This document shows positions 62,582-64,000 of a DNA stretch of 64,000 nucleotides, piece by piece. The notes under the pieces were generated by a model, which saw only the letters and a list, made by a program, of their open reading frames with translations, was not told the origin of the DNA and made no database searches. Both the position numbers and the translations under genes were made by a program. The stretch's first letter is position 1. Each line of letters starts with the position of its first letter. This DNA is from Devosia sp. LC5 (lineage in GTDB: Bacteria; Pseudomonadota; Alphaproteobacteria; Rhizobiales; Devosiaceae). Location of the stretch: assembly GCF_000735585.1 (NCBI RefSeq), contig NZ_JNNO01000006.1:1-64000 (forward strand), written 5' to 3'.

Positions 62582-63307
62582 ATGAGCTTTGAGGGGAAAT
62601 CTGTCATCGTCACCGGCGCCAGCAAGGGCATCGGCAGGGCCTGCGCGTTGCTTCTCGCCCGCCGCGGCGCCGAGATCGTGGCTCTGGGCAGGACACAATC
62701 GGAACTTGACAGCTTGCGGGCGGAGATTGGCGGACGATCGATCACAGTCGATCTTGGCGATGCGGCAGCCGTGCGGCGAGCGATGAGTGAGGCGGGCACC
62801 TGCGATTTTCTGGTCAACAATGCCGGAACGAACGTTCTCGAAAGCGTACTCGATATGACCGAGGCTGGTTACGAGGCGGTGCTCGGCCTGAACCTCCGTG
62901 CTGCTCTCATAGCCAGTCAGGAGTTCGCACGCCGGCGGATCGCTGCAGGTGGCGGCGGTGCCATTGTCAACGTCACGTCCATTGCCGCCCATCGCGGTTT
63001 CCAGGATCACCTGTGCTACGCGGCGTCAAAGGCCGGCCTTGAGGCCGCGAGCCGCGTGATGGCCAAGGAATTGGGACCGCACAGGATCAGGGTAAATTGT
63101 GTAGCCCCCACTATCACGCTCACAGACCTGGCGGCAGTGGCCTGGAGCGACCCGCAGAAGAGCGAGCCGATGATGGTGCGCCATCCCCTGGGTCACTTCG
63201 CGAGTGTTGATGAAGTTGCTCGCATAGTGGGCATCTTGCTATCGGAAGACAGCAAAATGGTCTCAGGCGCAGTGCTCCCGGTAGACGGCGGATTCTTGGC
63301 GGTCTGA
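62582..63307 (+). CDS. L-xylulose reductase (DCXR)-like SDR
   Basis: A 241-residue SDR: TGASKGIGRA (11-20), NNAGTN, S/YxxxK in VTSIAAHRGFQDHLCYAASK, and NCVAPTITLTDLAAVAWSDP plus PLGHFASVDEV, which closely match animal and bacterial L-xylulose/carbonyl reductases. It would interconvert L-xylulose and xylitol with NADPH. Last gene of the operon, 6 bp after the RbtD-like gene. Confidence 0.82.
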   Translation: MSFEGKSVIVTGASKGIGRACALLLARRGAEIVALGRTQSELDSLRAEIGGRSITVDLGDAAAVRRAMSEAGTCDFLVNNAGTNVLESVLDMTEAGYEAVLGLNLRAALIASQEFARRRIAAGGGGAIVNVTSIAAHRGFQDHLCYAASKAGLEAASRVMAKELGPHRIRVNCVAPTITLTDLAAVAWSDPQKSEPMMVRHPLGHFASVDEVARIVGILLSEDSKMVSGAVLPVDGGFLAV

Positions 63308-63377
63308 CCTCGGAAAGTCATCGCCCCTAAAGCGGGCATAGTCTGATAGCTTCTACTGCTGCTTCCCGCTCCACCCC

Positions 63378-64000
63378 TCATCTTTGGAAACGGCGACGGT
63401 ATTCAGATGGAGATAGGCCTACGATATTTAGGAATACTTTTCTGAAAGCGCCGCTATCTGCATAGCCCACAGACCATGCAATTTCTTCCACTGAATCACC
63501 ACCGAACTGGAGTAGTTCGCGGGCTTTGCTCACCCGGAAGCGTTGAAGATATCCGGTCACTGTCAAGCCCGTCGCTTTTCGGAAGCGGCGTAGAAAAGTC
63601 CTCTCCTCAAGACCGGATTTGCTAGCCAGATCGGGCAACTTGGCGTTCGTCGCGTATTCCGCGTGCAGCCGGTGCTGCACACCGAGCACTGCCGCGTCGC
63701 CATGGTTCAGGCGGGGTATGAAGTAACTATAATATCTCTGCTCACGCCCAGGGGGATCGACAAGTAGGGCTCCCGCAGTTGCCATCATCGCCGCGGTGCC
63801 GAGATATCGATCAACCAGCTTTAGGCCTAGATCCGTCCATGCCATCATGCCGCCAGCAGTGATGATGTCACCATCGTCGATTATCAGCCGATCCACGTCG
63901 AGGTTCACGCTGGGATAACGGATACGGAACGCGTCGGCTGCCCCCCAGTGCGTGGTTGCCGATCGCCGTTCCAGCAGTCCGGTCTCACCCAGGATGAAAG
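63378..64000 (-). CDS. GlxA/AraC-family regulator, 5' end outside the window
   Basis: The visible 207 residues run from the window edge. The edge part ([20 protein letters not shown]) is the end of a DJ-1/PfpI-like domain; the C-terminal 100 residues are an AraC-type double HTH ([20 protein letters not shown] and [20 protein letters not shown]). The true start lies beyond 64000. Convergent with the pentose operon; may regulate an unseen neighbour. Confidence 0.88.
   Translation of the reverse strand, partial: FILGETGLLERRSATTHWGAADAFRIRYPSVNLDVDRLIIDDGDIITAGGMMAWTDLGLKLVDRYLGTAAMMATAGALLVDPPGREQRYYSYFIPRLNHGDAAVLGVQHRLHAEYATNAKLPDLASKSGLEERTFLRRFRKATGLTVTGYLQRFRVSKARELLQFGGDSVEEIAWSVGYADSGAFRKVFLNIVGLSPSEYRRRFQR

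Overview
The window reads as a chromosome segment of a GC-rich alphaproteobacterium of the order Hyphomicrobiales, most like Devosia or a close relative. This is inferred from recognisable protein families, from the rpmH-rnpA-yidC-engB run, and from small extragenic palindromes of the GACCTCATGGT/ACCACGAGGTC type scattered between genes. No species can be named from sequence reading alone.

Region 1 (about 0.2-12.7 kb) is a putrescine/GABA locus. It holds a spermidine/putrescine-type ABC importer (binding protein, two permeases, ATPase), a gamma-aminobutyraldehyde-type dehydrogenase, a PuuD-like gamma-glutamyl-GABA hydrolase, a DUF3830 protein, two LysR regulators, and a divergent gabT-gabD pair leading to succinate. 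Region 2 (12.7-35.6 kb) is mixed housekeeping: a zinc-type CDF exporter with its ArsR/SmtB repressor and operator, acuI-like reductase, an ABC exporter, pyrimidine nucleotidase, ilvA, a TetR/MFS efflux pair, argB, an ECF sigma/anti-sigma/fasciclin module with msrB, engB, yidC, rnpA, rpmH, a flavoprotein lacking its redox cysteines, an orphan histidine kinase and tRNA-Arg(ACG).

Region 3 (about 35.65-51.43 kb) looks like a genomic island abutting the 3' end of tRNA-Arg(ACG). A 15-bp sequence at the tRNA end recurs with one mismatch near 51.42 kb. I see no integrase. Its most striking property is a family of palindromes TATACG-N4-CGTATA, eight copies, placed in front of most island transcription units, including the promoter of the island's own TetR gene. 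The apparent regulon includes an orphan complex I subunit NuoB with an altered loop beside its Cys-Cys motif, two paralogous multi-pass membrane proteins, several small membrane proteins, an MFS pump, an SDR/epimerase with a DUF2867 protein, and an SRPBCC protein. A separate tautomerase-carboxymuconolactone decarboxylase-DUF302 operon lies divergent from a LysR gene, and two gene remnants are present.

Region 4 (51.5-64 kb) starts with the damaged remains of a peptide-type ABC operon: a permease lacking its N-terminus and a dual ATPase lacking the end of its second domain. It continues with a Gfo/Idh oxidoreductase and then a complete pentoside-use operon: a LacI repressor with two palindromic operators, a CUT1 sugar ABC importer, a cytosolic GH51 arabinofuranosidase, a ribitol-dehydrogenase-like SDR and an L-xylulose-reductase-like SDR. 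A GlxA/AraC-type regulator runs off the right edge.
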